Source: Corynebacterium sp. ACRPS (lineage in GTDB: Bacteria; Actinomycetota; Actinomycetes; Mycobacteriales; Mycobacteriaceae). Taken from it: DNA of 64,000 bases. Shown one piece after another: positions 54,904 through 63,446 of the stretch. The stretch lies in NCBI RefSeq assembly GCF_022346005.1, contig NZ_JAKRMY010000011.1, positions 45,129-109,128 on the forward strand, written 5' to 3'. The position numbers and the translations under genes were made by a program. Positions within the stretch are counted from its first letter, which is position 1; the number at the start of each line of letters is the position of its first letter. The notes under the pieces were generated by a model, which was not told where the DNA came from, did no database searches, and saw nothing but the letters and a program-made list of their open reading frames with translations.

Positions 54904-56185
54904 CCTTCAGCTCAGGCAAAGTAAATGCCGCTACGGCGGCGATGGCGAATGCGGCCGCAAATAACACAAAGAGGAATCCAGCACCGGTCGCCGCGATCAA
55001 TGGCGGCACAATAAGCGGTGCCACGATGGAGGCTATGCGGCCAAAACCCGCCGCGGCGCCCGTACCGCGACCGCGCAGCGCGGTGGGGTAGAGCTCCGGA
55101 CCAATGGCATACAGGGCACCCCAGGCGCCGAGGTTGAAGAAGGACAACAGGCACCCGGCGATGATGATGAATACCTCGGAGCTTGCGGTTCCATAGAGCC
55201 CGGCGGAGACGGCGGAGCCGACCAAGAACACGGCGAGGGTGATTCGCCGGCCCCAGACCTCAATGAGCCAGGCGGCGGTGGCATAGCCCGGCAACTGCGC
55301 CAGGGTAATGATGAGGGTGAAGCTGAATGATTTTACGAGCGAGAAACCATCGGCAACCAGCAGGGACGGAATCCAGATGAAGGCGCCGTAATAGGAGAAG
55401 TTGACGCAAAACCAAATGGTCCACAGCGCCGCCGTGCGCCGGCGCAGGCCCGGCCCCCAAATGGAGGTCTCGGTGGAGGCGGTGGGTTCTGGGTGGGCAT
55501 CGTCAAGCCGCTGGCCCGCGGCGGCCTCTTCGAAGGACGCCACAATCTCTTCGGCCTCCTCGTGGCGGCCCTTGGACTCGAGGAAGCGCACCGATTCCGG
55601 CAAGCCCAGGCGCACGTAGACCGAATAAGCGGCGGGGATGAGACCCACGGCAAAACCCCAGCGCCAGCCGTTTTCGCCGGCGCCCACGATGAAGGTGCCG
55701 ATGAGCGCGGCGAGGATCCAGCCGAGCGCCCAGAAGGCCTCGAGGAGGACCACCATGCGCCCGCGGATGCGGCGCGGCGAGAACTCGGAGATGAGCGTGG
55801 AGGCGACCGGCAGCTCCGCGCCCAAGCCCAGCCCGACGATGAAGCGGAAGATGATAAGCATGGTCAGCCCACCGGCCAGGGCGGAAGCGCCGGTGGCCAG
55901 GCCATAGACCAAGAGGGTGAGGGAGAAGATGTGGCGGCGGCCGTATTTATCCGCAAGGAGCCCGCCGAATGTCGCGCCCAGAGCCATGCCGAGGAAGCCA
56001 ACAGAGGCGAGCCAGGAGGTTTGGGTGCTGCTCAAATCCCAATGCACGGCCAGGGCGGCCATGATGAAGGAAATGAGCCCGACATCCATAGCATCGAGCG
56101 CCCACCCTAGGCCGGAGCCCAAGAGTAGGCGCTTGTGTTTGCTGGTGACCGGAAGCCGGTCTAATCGTTCATTGCGGCTGAGCAT
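54884..56185 (-). CDS. MFS transporter, AAHS/NiaP-like
   Basis: A 433-residue twelve-helix transporter. The start SKHKRLLLGSGLGWALDAMDVGLISFIMAAL (shown in part) with the DAMD motif, the GGLLADKYGRRHIF loop, RFIVGLGLGAELPVASTLISEFSP and the PESVRFLESKGRHEEA linker place it in the group with aromatic acid and nicotinate (NiaP) transporters within the sugar-porter-like MFS. Substrate cannot be fixed from sequence. It heads a two-gene unit with the VanZ gene, immediately beyond copA on the same strand. Confidence 0.85.
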   Translation of the reverse strand: MLSRNERLDRLPVTSKHKRLLLGSGLGWALDAMDVGLISFIMAALAVHWDLSSTQTSWLASVGFLGMALGATFGGLLADKYGRRHIFSLTLLVYGLATGASALAGGLTMLIIFRFIVGLGLGAELPVASTLISEFSPRRIRGRMVVLLEAFWALGWILAALIGTFIVGAGENGWRWGFAVGLIPAAYSVYVRLGLPESVRFLESKGRHEEAEEIVASFEEAAAGQRLDDAHPEPTASTETSIWGPGLRRRTAALWTIWFCVNFSYYGAFIWIPSLLVADGFSLVKSFSFTLIITLAQLPGYATAAWLIEVWGRRITLAVFLVGSAVSAGLYGTASSEVFIIIAGCLLSFFNLGAWGALYAIGPELYPTALRGRGTGAAAGFGRIASIVAPLIVPPLIAATGAGFLFVLFAAAFAIAAVAAFTLPELKGEALAR

Positions 56186-56188
56186 GCG

Positions 56189-58384
56189 CTAATCATAGCG
56201 CTGGCTAGAAAATTTCCGGAGACGCAGGGAATTAGAGACGACGAATACGGAACTCAATGCCATGGCAATGCCGGCAAATAGCGGGTTGAGCAGGCCAAAG
56301 GCCGCCACGGGGATGAGAATAATATTGTAGGCAAAGGCCCAGAACAGGTTGCCCTTAATGATCTGCAGCGTGCGGCGGGATAGGCGAATGGCATCGGCGG
56401 CAGACCGCAGGTCCCCATTCATCAAGGTGATATCGGAGGCCTCGATGGCAACGTCGGTACCGGCGCCCATCGCCAAGCCAAGGTCCGCTTGGGCCAAGGC
56501 CGCGGCATCGTTGACGCCGTCACCAACCATCGCCACATTGTGCCCCTCGGACTGCAGCTTCTTGATGACGTCGACCTTTTCCTCCGGAATCACGCCAGCC
56601 GTGACCTCGGTGATGCCAACTTCTTCTGCCACGCGCTTGGCCGCGCCCTCATTATCGCCGGTCAGCAGGTGCGGGGTCAGGCCCAGCTTCTTCATCTGCT
56701 GGACGGCCTCGGCGGAGGTGGGCTTGACGGTGTCCCGGACCTCAATGAGCCCAGCGAGGTCATCGTCTAGGTACACCGCCACCGGGGTAGCGCCCGCGGT
56801 CTCTGCCTCGCGGAAGGCCTCAGCGTATTGGCCTAGGTCTCCACGCGGCTTGCCGACGCCCACGCGCCCCCCATCCACCGTTGCTTCCACGCCAGCGGTG
56901 CTGGTGGAAAAATCGGTGCCGGGCTCCACGTCGCGCTCACGGGCAATAGCCTGGGCGATGGGGTGCTCGGAGTTCCGTTCGACGGCGGCGGCGTAATCGA
57001 GGACATCGCCATGCACGGCCGTAACGGACATTTCCCCGGCGGTCACCGTGCCGGTCTTATCCATCACGATGGTATCGACCTGCTTGGTGGACTCGAGGAT
57101 CTCCGGGCCCTTGATGAGCAAGCCCAGCTGCGCACCGCGCCCCGTGCCGACCAAGATGGCGGTTGGGGTGGCAAGGCCCAGCGCGCAAGGGCAGGCGATG
57201 ATCAGCACGGAGACGGCGGCGATAAACGCCGGCGCCACGCCGCCAAAGATGAGGTGTACCAGCAGCGTGAGGACGGAAATCCCGATAACTACCGGAACGA
57301 AGACCTGCGCGATGCGGTCCACTAGGCGCTGCACGGGCGCCTTGGAGGCCTGTGCGTTGGTAACCAAGGTGGCCATTTGGGAAAGGACCGTGTCCTCGCC
57401 CACCTGGGTGGCCTTGACCTCCAACTTGCCGGAAGCGTTAATGGTGGCGCCGGTAACGGTATCGCCCACGCCCACCTCTTCCGGGACGGATTCACCGGTG
57501 ATCATGGAGGCATCCACGGCGGAATTGCCGGAGACGACCTCACCATCGGTGGCAACCTTTTCGCCCGGGCGCACAACGAAGACATCGCCCACCTGCAATT
57601 GGGAGATGGGGATGCGCTTTTCCTTGCCATCCCGCAGCACGGAGGCTTCCTTCGCACCCATGGACAGCAGGGTGCGCAGCGCCTCGGACGATTGTCCCTT
57701 GGCCTTGACCTCGAACCAGCGGCCGAGGAGCAGGAAGGTAATGACCATTCCCACGGACTCAAAGTAGATATGGTCCATCTCGGCCGAGCTGGAGGACCAC
57801 GACATGCTCATGGTCATGCCGGGCTCGCCGGCGTTGCCAAAGAATAGCGCGTACAGGGACCACAGGTATGCGGCCGAAGTGCCCATGGAAATTAAGGTAT
57901 CCATGGTGAACGAGCCGTGCTTCAGGTTGGTCCACGTAGCGGAGTGGAAGGGGGCGCCACCAAAGATGAAGACGACGGTGGCCAGCATGGCGCAGGCCCA
58001 CTGCCAGTTCTGGAACTGCAGGGCAGGCACCATGGAGACGACCATGATGGGAGCAGACAATACCGCGGAGATGATGGTGCGCCGCAGCAGGCTCTGCTGT
58101 TCTTCAGCGCGGGCATCATCAACCGGCGTGCCTTCTGCGTCTGCGTCCCCGCCCTGGTCGGCGTCATCACTGCCAGACATATCGAAGGCGCTGTATCCTG
58201 CACCTTCCACGACTTTGATCAGATCCGCGGCCGTGGACGTTTCTGGATCGAACTCAATAGAGGCGGATTCGGTGGCAAAGTTAACGCTCGCCTCCACGCC
58301 GTCTACCTTGTTGAGCTTGCGTTCTACCCGGGAAGAGCAGGACGTGCAAGTCATGCCCGAGACCCCGAGATCAACGTGTGACAT
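56189..58384 (-). CDS. copA: copper-exporting P1B-type ATPase
   Basis: A 731-residue Cu(I) pump. It has one N-terminal heavy-metal domain with GMTCTSC (Cys13, Cys16), a Pro/Asp-rich linker, eight transmembrane helices, the ion motif Cys-Pro-Cys in [13 protein letters not shown] (about residue 398), the phosphorylated Asp in DKTGT (about 442), the HP pair in EHPIAQAIA, and [16 protein letters not shown]. The loop between helices one and two is Ser/Met-rich ([16 protein letters not shown]), as expected for periplasmic copper release. It follows copZ by nine bases and should be derepressed by copper through the operator upstream of copZ. Confidence 0.95.
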   Translation of the reverse strand: MSHVDLGVSGMTCTSCSSRVERKLNKVDGVEASVNFATESASIEFDPETSTAADLIKVVEGAGYSAFDMSGSDDADQGGDADAEGTPVDDARAEEQQSLLRRTIISAVLSAPIMVVSMVPALQFQNWQWACAMLATVVFIFGGAPFHSATWTNLKHGSFTMDTLISMGTSAAYLWSLYALFFGNAGEPGMTMSMSWSSSSAEMDHIYFESVGMVITFLLLGRWFEVKAKGQSSEALRTLLSMGAKEASVLRDGKEKRIPISQLQVGDVFVVRPGEKVATDGEVVSGNSAVDASMITGESVPEEVGVGDTVTGATINASGKLEVKATQVGEDTVLSQMATLVTNAQASKAPVQRLVDRIAQVFVPVVIGISVLTLLVHLIFGGVAPAFIAAVSVLIIACPCALGLATPTAILVGTGRGAQLGLLIKGPEILESTKQVDTIVMDKTGTVTAGEMSVTAVHGDVLDYAAAVERNSEHPIAQAIARERDVEPGTDFSTSTAGVEATVDGGRVGVGKPRGDLGQYAEAFREAETAGATPVAVYLDDDLAGLIEVRDTVKPTSAEAVQQMKKLGLTPHLLTGDNEGAAKRVAEEVGITEVTAGVIPEEKVDVIKKLQSEGHNVAMVGDGVNDAAALAQADLGLAMGAGTDVAIEASDITLMNGDLRSAADAIRLSRRTLQIIKGNLFWAFAYNIILIPVAAFGLLNPLFAGIAMALSSVFVVSNSLRLRKFSSQRYD

Positions 58385-58393
58385 AGTATTCGC

Positions 58394-58594
58394 CTACTTA
58401 AGGGTGTATCCGGCTTCGGCTACGGCAGCTGCTACTTGCTCATCGGTGAAATCGCTACCGGAAACAGACACAGCGCCAGTGGTGTGGTCTGCAGAAACTT
58501 CCTCAACACCGGCGATTTCGCCTACCTCTTCGCGGATGGACATTTCGCAGTGTCCGCAGCTCATTCCTTCTACGGTGTAGTTCTTCGTTGCCAT
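58394..58594 (-). CDS. copZ: copper chaperone, heavy-metal-associated domain
   Basis: A 66-residue HMA-fold protein, MATKNYTVEGMSCGHCEMSI at the start with the Cu(I) ligands Cys13 and Cys16. Carries copper to CopA. The start at 58594 is preferred to 58603 because AAAGGA is eight bases upstream of the former. First gene of the copper operon. Confidence 0.93.
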   Translation of the reverse strand: MATKNYTVEGMSCGHCEMSIREEVGEIAGVEEVSADHTTGAVSVSGSDFTDEQVAAAVAEAGYTLK

Positions 58595-58629
58595 GACTAT
58601 CATCCTTTCTCGATTGCTTATGTCTCCAT

Positions 58630-58656
58630 GTTATACCCCCTCGGGGTATCTAGCAA
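58630..58656 (-). promoter_or_regulatory. copZ-copA promoter with CsoR-type operator
   Basis: ATACCCC-CTC-GGGGTAT at 58633-58649 is the palindrome bound by CsoR copper repressors (ATACCC/GGGTAT arms around a GC-rich centre). It lies between TTGCTA (-35, 58651-58656) and TATAAC (-10, 58630-58635) read on the minus strand, so bound repressor would block RNA polymerase. No csoR gene is in the window. Confidence 0.85.
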
Positions 58657-58713
58657 GGAAGAGATTTAGGTACGGTGGGGAATAAACCACAATGTAAAGG
58701 AGTTACAACGAGT

Positions 58714-59085
58714 ATGGCTACTATCGACGTCACTGAAGAGAACTTTGAACAGACCGTAACCGGCGAAGGCATTACGCTTGTCGATGCCTGGGCGGACTGG
58801 TGCGGCCCATGTAAGCGCTTTGCCCCTGTCTACGAGAAGGCATCCGAGGAGCACACCGATGCTACCTTTGCCAAGCTGGACACCGAGGCAAACCAGGGCC
58901 TTGCTTCCGCGCTGCAGATTCAGTCCATTCCTACCCTGATGATCTTTCGCGATGGCATCCTCGTATTCCGCGAGGCCGGCGCACTGCCGCCCGCAGCGTT
59001 GGAGGATCTGCTCAAGCAGGTTAAGGACCTTGATATGGCTGACGTTCGCCGCCAGGTTGAAGAGCAGAACGCACAGCAGGCATAG
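58714..59085 (+). CDS. trxA: thioredoxin
   Basis: A 123-residue thioredoxin with active site WCGPC (Cys30, Cys33) in VDAWADWCGPCKRFAP and cis-proline in IQSIPTLMIF. A C-terminal extension of about 20 residues (DMADVRRQVEEQNAQQA) goes beyond the standard fold. ATG at 58714 has AAAGGAG eleven bases upstream; the frame is open to 58675 without support. Divergent from the copper operon; cytosolic disulfide reductant. Confidence 0.95.
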   Translation: MATIDVTEENFEQTVTGEGITLVDAWADWCGPCKRFAPVYEKASEEHTDATFAKLDTEANQGLASALQIQSIPTLMIFRDGILVFREAGALPPAALEDLLKQVKDLDMADVRRQVEEQNAQQA

Positions 59086-59111
59086 AATCTGAATTTTCAG
59101 AGCTTCCACGG

Positions 59112-59157
59112 CGCTTTCTGGTGAGTATCGCTAAACTCGCTAGAAAGCGTCTTTTTT
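59112..59157 (+). terminator. terminator of trxA
   Basis: CGCTTTCT and AGAAAGCG form an 8-bp stem with an inner GAGT/ACTC pairing, followed by TCTTTTTT. Confidence 0.88.
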
Positions 59158-59176
59158 ATGACCAAAGGAGATAGTG

Positions 59177-59914
59177 ATGGCTAACCCCTTCAGCAAGGGC
59201 TGGAAGTACGTGATGAGTTCTCTCGATCAAAAGATTGATGAGAACGCCGATCCAAAGGTCCAAATCCAGCAGGCGGTCAAGGCCGCCAAGGAACAGCACC
59301 AGGAAATCTCGGATCATGCGGCAGAGATCATCGGGCACAAGTCTCAGTTGGAAATGCAGATGAACCGCCTGGTGAAGTCCCAGCAGGATTACCAATCTCA
59401 GACCGAGCGCGCACTGGAGCTTGCGGATTCCGCCGAGGACCCGCAGAAGGCGAACGAGTACAACCAAGCCGCTGAGGTAGTGGCCTCTCAGCTCGTTGCG
59501 GTGGAACAGGAACTGGAAGACGTCAAGCAGCAGTACGCGGCGGCGGAGCAGGCGGCTGAACAGGCCAAGAACCAGCAAAAACAATCCGAGGCTCGCCTGA
59601 AGGAGCAGTTGGCCCAGGTGAGCCAGCTAGAAGCGCAGGCGGATCAGGCTGCTATGCAGGAGAAGAACGCGGAAGCGCTCGATTCCATGAACGAGCTCAA
59701 GCCCGATGATTCCGTGCCGAGCCTGGATTCCGTCCGCTCCAAGATCGAAAAGCGCTACGCCGATGCCCTTGGTGCACAAGAATTGCAGCAGGCAACCGGC
59801 GGCGACCGCATGAGTGAGATTCAAGCGGCCGGCAACGACATGAAGGCCAGCGCGCGGCTGGATGCGCTGCGCGCCGATATGGCCAAGAAGAAGGAAATCG
59901 AATCCGGGGATTAA
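59177..59914 (+). CDS. PspA/IM30 family protein
   Basis: A 245-residue, almost entirely alpha-helical coiled-coil protein of the PspA/Vipp1 (ESCRT-III-like) family, which binds stressed membranes. Family traits: N-terminal MANPFSKGWKYVMSSLDQKIDENADP followed by QIQQAVKAAKEQHQ (shown in part), long heptad stretches to residue 180, and no hydrophobic segment. AAAGGAG lies seven bases before ATG 59177; GTG 59174 is a weaker alternative. Its end overlaps the convergent NYN gene by four bases. Confidence 0.88.
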   Translation: MANPFSKGWKYVMSSLDQKIDENADPKVQIQQAVKAAKEQHQEISDHAAEIIGHKSQLEMQMNRLVKSQQDYQSQTERALELADSAEDPQKANEYNQAAEVVASQLVAVEQELEDVKQQYAAAEQAAEQAKNQQKQSEARLKEQLAQVSQLEAQADQAAMQEKNAEALDSMNELKPDDSVPSLDSVRSKIEKRYADALGAQELQQATGGDRMSEIQAAGNDMKASARLDALRADMAKKKEIESGD

Positions 59915-61086
59915 TTCTCGCGGCGGATATTAATAAGCACGCCGCGAATCCCTGAGTGGAACCCATCGCGCAAGTTCACGCGCTGGGTTTCCGTCAGCGT
60001 GTATTCATGCAGGGTTTCGCAGGCGAACTGTAGCAGCGGGCGGTCGATCTCCGGTGGCAATCCGCCGCCAGACAGTAAGTGGGCTTGGTCGCGCTGCTCT
60101 GAGTTGGCGGCATTATCAAACCACCACGATGCGTATTGCTGGCCTACATCGAATGGGGACTGGAACCCAGCAGAGCTCCAGACCTCTTCTGGCAGCGGGA
60201 CGTACTTCGAGCGCAGCTTGCGCCGCGGTGCCATCATTGACGGTTTCGGCGCAGGCTTTGGTGCTGCTTGATCGGTAGCCTCGGCCTCTTCGGCAGGGCC
60301 CTTCTCCGCTTCTGCAGAGGGCTTTTCCTGCTCTTGTGGGGCTGGGGTTGCGGCCTGCTGTGCGCTTTGGGGCGGCGCAGGCTTTGGGGCGGGCGCCGGC
60401 GTGGGCTTTTCCGGGGTGCCGAATGCGGTTTCCACCTCGGAGGGCTCCTCGCACTCGTCGCAGTGCTCGGTGCCTGGAAGCTCCTCTTCTGCTCCCTCTG
60501 CCTTCTGCGCCGTATCGCGCACCACCGGGGGAAGCGGGCCTTCGAGGACCTGTAGCTCCATGGAATCCGCGAAGTCCTCGCGCGGATCCAAGATGGTGGT
60601 GGAATCACACGTATGGCGCAGCGCTGCGGACATGGAATCCCAGCCAAAGCCGTACAGGTGCACGCGGATGCCATTGTCCACGGCGGTCTGCGCGCCGGGG
60701 ATCATGTCAGCATCGCCGCTGACCAGAACGAAATCGGTGAACTGGTTCTTCATAGCGGCCATGACCATATCGGCCACGAGCCGAGTGTCGACGCCTTTTT
60801 GGGTGCGTCGCTCACCCCATTCAATGAGTTGCCCTGTGCGCAATTGCACGCCCTCGCAGGTGCGAAGGGCGCGTTGGTAGCGGTGTGGACCGGTATCCGG
60901 GATTCCGTCGTACCAGTATTGGCGCTGAATCGGGTTGCCTAATTGCTCCTCGATCATCCCGCCCATGGTGCTGACCACCTCGGGCAGATCGATTTCTAGC
61001 TGCGCGCGAGCCCCCGTTTCCCAGGAGTTATAAAAGCTCGCGAGCAGGTATGAGGTATCGACAAAGACAAGTGTGCGTTCAAGCAT
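59911..61086 (-). CDS. NYN domain (LabA/DUF88-like) putative RNase
   Basis: A 391-residue protein. The N-terminal NYN/PIN-like nuclease domain (about 1-175) shows LVFVDTSYLLASF (first acidic residue), KGVDTRLVADMVMAAM and VLVSGDADMIPGAQTAVDNG, giving the usual Asp cluster for metal-dependent RNA cleavage. A Pro/Ala/Glu-rich linker (about 205-285) with a CDEC pair precedes a C-terminal helical domain of about 110 residues ending INIRREN. The target is unknown. Tail-to-tail with pspA. Confidence 0.87.
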   Translation of the reverse strand: MLERTLVFVDTSYLLASFYNSWETGARAQLEIDLPEVVSTMGGMIEEQLGNPIQRQYWYDGIPDTGPHRYQRALRTCEGVQLRTGQLIEWGERRTQKGVDTRLVADMVMAAMKNQFTDFVLVSGDADMIPGAQTAVDNGIRVHLYGFGWDSMSAALRHTCDSTTILDPREDFADSMELQVLEGPLPPVVRDTAQKAEGAEEELPGTEHCDECEEPSEVETAFGTPEKPTPAPAPKPAPPQSAQQAATPAPQEQEKPSAEAEKGPAEEAEATDQAAPKPAPKPSMMAPRRKLRSKYVPLPEEVWSSAGFQSPFDVGQQYASWWFDNAANSEQRDQAHLLSGGGLPPEIDRPLLQFACETLHEYTLTETQRVNLRDGFHSGIRGVLINIRREN

Positions 61087-61249
61087 GGCTCCTAAGTTCC
61101 GTTCTAATTGTTCTAAATAAAATTCTTTGTTACCTCCAGTGTGCCTTATTCACCCCGAAACGTCGATCACAATTCGCTAATTCCCAGCATATTGGCCGCA
61201 AATGAAAAGAATTCGGTGACCATTGCGGCGTCGGCAAGCGTGTTATATG

Positions 61250-61279
61250 GTTAGTTACACAACTAACTAAGTAACTAAC
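61250..61279. promoter_or_regulatory. inverted-repeat operator ahead of the GntR gene
   Basis: GTTAGTTAC at 61250-61258 and GTAACTAAC at 61271-61279 are perfect 9-bp inverted arms; a nested TTAGTT/AACTAA pair lies inside. The element ends 15 bases before the start codon, as expected for autorepression by the GntR/YtrA-type protein. Confidence 0.7.
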
Positions 61280-61294
61280 GAGCCGAAGGTGATG

Positions 61295-61669
61295 ATGGAT
61301 AACTCCACGCAGCCGCTCTTTCGGCAGATTGCGTCCTTGGTGGAAGACACCATTGTGGACGGCACTCTGGCGGAGGGCGATAAGGCGCCTTCCACCAATG
61401 AGTTGGCGGATTTCCACAACATCAACCCCGCAACCGCGCGAAAGGGGATCACCCTCTTGGTGGACTTAGGGGTGCTGGAAAAGCGCCGGGGCATCGGCAT
61501 GTTTGTGGCCGAGGGTGCTTCGCGTGCCATCCGCGAGCGCAGGCGAGGCGACTTTGCCGCGGAGTATATGGCCCCGCTTGTCGATGAAGCAGTGTGCCTG
61601 GGCTACAACCGCGCCCAGCTCCATGACCTTTTCGATCGGGTTGCAGAAAGCAGAGGAATGTACTCATGA
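61295..61669 (+). CDS. GntR family regulator, YtrA subfamily
   Basis: A 124-residue winged-helix regulator. The DNA-binding domain LFRQIASLVEDTIVDGTLAEGDKAPSTNELADFHNINPATARKGITLLVDLGVLEKRRGIGMFV (only partly quoted: PSTNELADFHNINPATARKG) is followed by just 45 residues, the short effector tail of YtrA-type proteins that control ABC transporters. ATG at 61295 is preferred, with GAAGG five bases upstream. Its stop overlaps the ATPase start (ATGA). Likely represses its own operon. Confidence 0.9.
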   Translation: MDNSTQPLFRQIASLVEDTIVDGTLAEGDKAPSTNELADFHNINPATARKGITLLVDLGVLEKRRGIGMFVAEGASRAIRERRRGDFAAEYMAPLVDEAVCLGYNRAQLHDLFDRVAESRGMYS

Positions 61670-62469
61670 TTACTACCCGCGATTTCACCTTTTCCGCAGG
61701 TCTTACCCATGGTCTGGTGGGCCGCAACGGAATTGGCAAGACCACCTTATTGCGAAAAATCGCCGGCCAAATTCAATCCGGCCGCATCACGGTCTTTGAC
61801 CGCCAGCCCTTTGATAACCAATCCGTGCTCAACCGGGTGATCCTCATGGGCATCGACAATCCGCTGCCGGATTCGTGGGGAAGCAAGAAACTCGGCGCCG
61901 TCGGCCAGGCCCGATGGCCCAACTGGAATGCGGAGCGATACGACGACCTCATCGCGCGCTTTGACATCCCAAATAAGGCGTATTCCGCGCTCTCCCGCGG
62001 GCAGAAATCGGCGTTGGGATTTGTTTTCGCCGTTGCCTCTGGCTGCGAAATAATGCTTTTGGACGAGCCTTATCTGGGCCTCGACCTGCCGCGGCGCGAA
62101 CTCTTTTACCAGGTCCTCCGGGAAGAACACGGTCGCACCATCGTGGTATCCACCCATCACCTCAACGAGATAGAGGGCTTACTGGACACCATTTCCCTCA
62201 TGGGGGAGCACCCCATTAGCGGCCCCGTAGACGAATTTGTCGATTCTTTCCTGGAAATCAGCGGGCCCGAAGAAGCGATCTCCGCGGCCATTTCCGCACT
62301 GGACCTGCCGGTATTGGAGCGCGCTTCAACCAGCCTGGGAGACCAGGTGCTTGTCGATGCCCGCACTACCTCGCCCGATCCCGTCTTCCGCTATGCCAAC
62401 GAACATCACCTCCGGGTAACAGAGGTATCACTTGAAAAGGCTGTCCGATCATTGGAGGAGCAGTCATGA
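61666..62469 (+). CDS. ABC transporter ATP-binding protein
   Basis: A 267-residue ATPase. Walker A GRNGIGKTTLL near residue 20, signature ALSRGQKSALG (the usual SGGQ is SRGQ, common in YtrB-type ATPases), Walker B IMLLDEPYLGLD and switch His in STHHLNEIEG. The N-terminal strand is very short. Co-translated with the GntR gene before it and the membrane gene after it, each with a 4-base overlap. Confidence 0.92.
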   Translation: MITTRDFTFSAGLTHGLVGRNGIGKTTLLRKIAGQIQSGRITVFDRQPFDNQSVLNRVILMGIDNPLPDSWGSKKLGAVGQARWPNWNAERYDDLIARFDIPNKAYSALSRGQKSALGFVFAVASGCEIMLLDEPYLGLDLPRRELFYQVLREEHGRTIVVSTHHLNEIEGLLDTISLMGEHPISGPVDEFVDSFLEISGPEEAISAAISALDLPVLERASTSLGDQVLVDARTTSPDPVFRYANEHHLRVTEVSLEKAVRSLEEQS

Positions 62470-63446
62470 AACTTCTATGGCACACAACGGAATGGGTTTG
62501 GGTTACAGTCCTATTCTTCATCGCGCTTTACCCCGTACTTTTTGGCGAAAAGTGGGGAACTGTCACCTTGCTCTTGCCCCTTGTGCCCATCCTGACGTAT
62601 CAACCCAGTTTTGATAAGTACCAAGTACTTGGCTTGAGCTCACAGATATGGAATGAACACCGCCGGATTATCGTCACGGTTTTTGCTGTTGTAGCCATGG
62701 CAGGAACGGCTGCACGGCAGGGCTGGTGGGCGTTGGCCGTTTATGCGGCGGCATTGGCATGGGCACTGTGGCGCAAACCAACCCCAACCAGGACGGGGTA
62801 CTCGACGACCCCTTTGGGAATTGCATCCAAGCTTGGGCGTTTCCCGCCGACGCTCGACGCACAGGCTGTATACCGCCGCCAGGTCCGAATGTGGCTGATG
62901 GTCGTCGTATTTTTATCCATCAACGTTGTGCTTTCGCTAATGAGCACGCTGTGGGAACCGATGGAATTCATCGCTTTCATTGCTTGGGTGCTCTTCTCCT
63001 TTTTCCTCAGCCAAACCATGGGCATATTGCGGGATACGCTCAGGGACTATGTCACGCTCGGCGGCACGCGCCGCCGCTGGGCGACCATGACTGCAGCGAC
63101 TGGGCTCATCTTCGTCCTTGGTTGTGCCGCCGTGGGCTTAGCCCTTTCCTTCTGGGGGAACACAATCGAGGTCGCCGCCGGCATCACCGCAATCGCCGCC
63201 GTCACCGTACCTGGTCTTACGTACCTCGAGTTCCTAGAGAAGAGGACTCTTGGAGTTTTTGTGGCGTACCTCCTCGGTATCGCACCGCTGGTTTGGCTTT
63301 TCGTCCAAGGCTATGTCTCGGCCGCGGTGGGGATGTTTATAAGCCTCGGCATCTACGCCGTATGGGCCGCAACCCTGCCGATATACGCAAGCCGCATAAG
63401 CAGCCTGTGGGAGAAAGGCCTTGCGGGCTGGTTTGGCATGAAATAG
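62466..63446 (+). CDS. ABC transporter membrane subunit
   Basis: A 326-residue membrane protein with about eight predicted helices and no recognised enzymatic motif. It is the third gene of the GntR-ATPase operon and is taken as the transporter's membrane part from that context and topology. Ends in WEKGLAGWFGMK. Substrate unknown; GntR/YtrA-linked ABC units in other bacteria respond to cell-wall antibiotics, which is only an analogy here. Confidence 0.8.
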   Translation: MKLLWHTTEWVWVTVLFFIALYPVLFGEKWGTVTLLLPLVPILTYQPSFDKYQVLGLSSQIWNEHRRIIVTVFAVVAMAGTAARQGWWALAVYAAALAWALWRKPTPTRTGYSTTPLGIASKLGRFPPTLDAQAVYRRQVRMWLMVVVFLSINVVLSLMSTLWEPMEFIAFIAWVLFSFFLSQTMGILRDTLRDYVTLGGTRRRWATMTAATGLIFVLGCAAVGLALSFWGNTIEVAAGITAIAAVTVPGLTYLEFLEKRTLGVFVAYLLGIAPLVWLFVQGYVSAAVGMFISLGIYAVWAATLPIYASRISSLWEKGLAGWFGMK

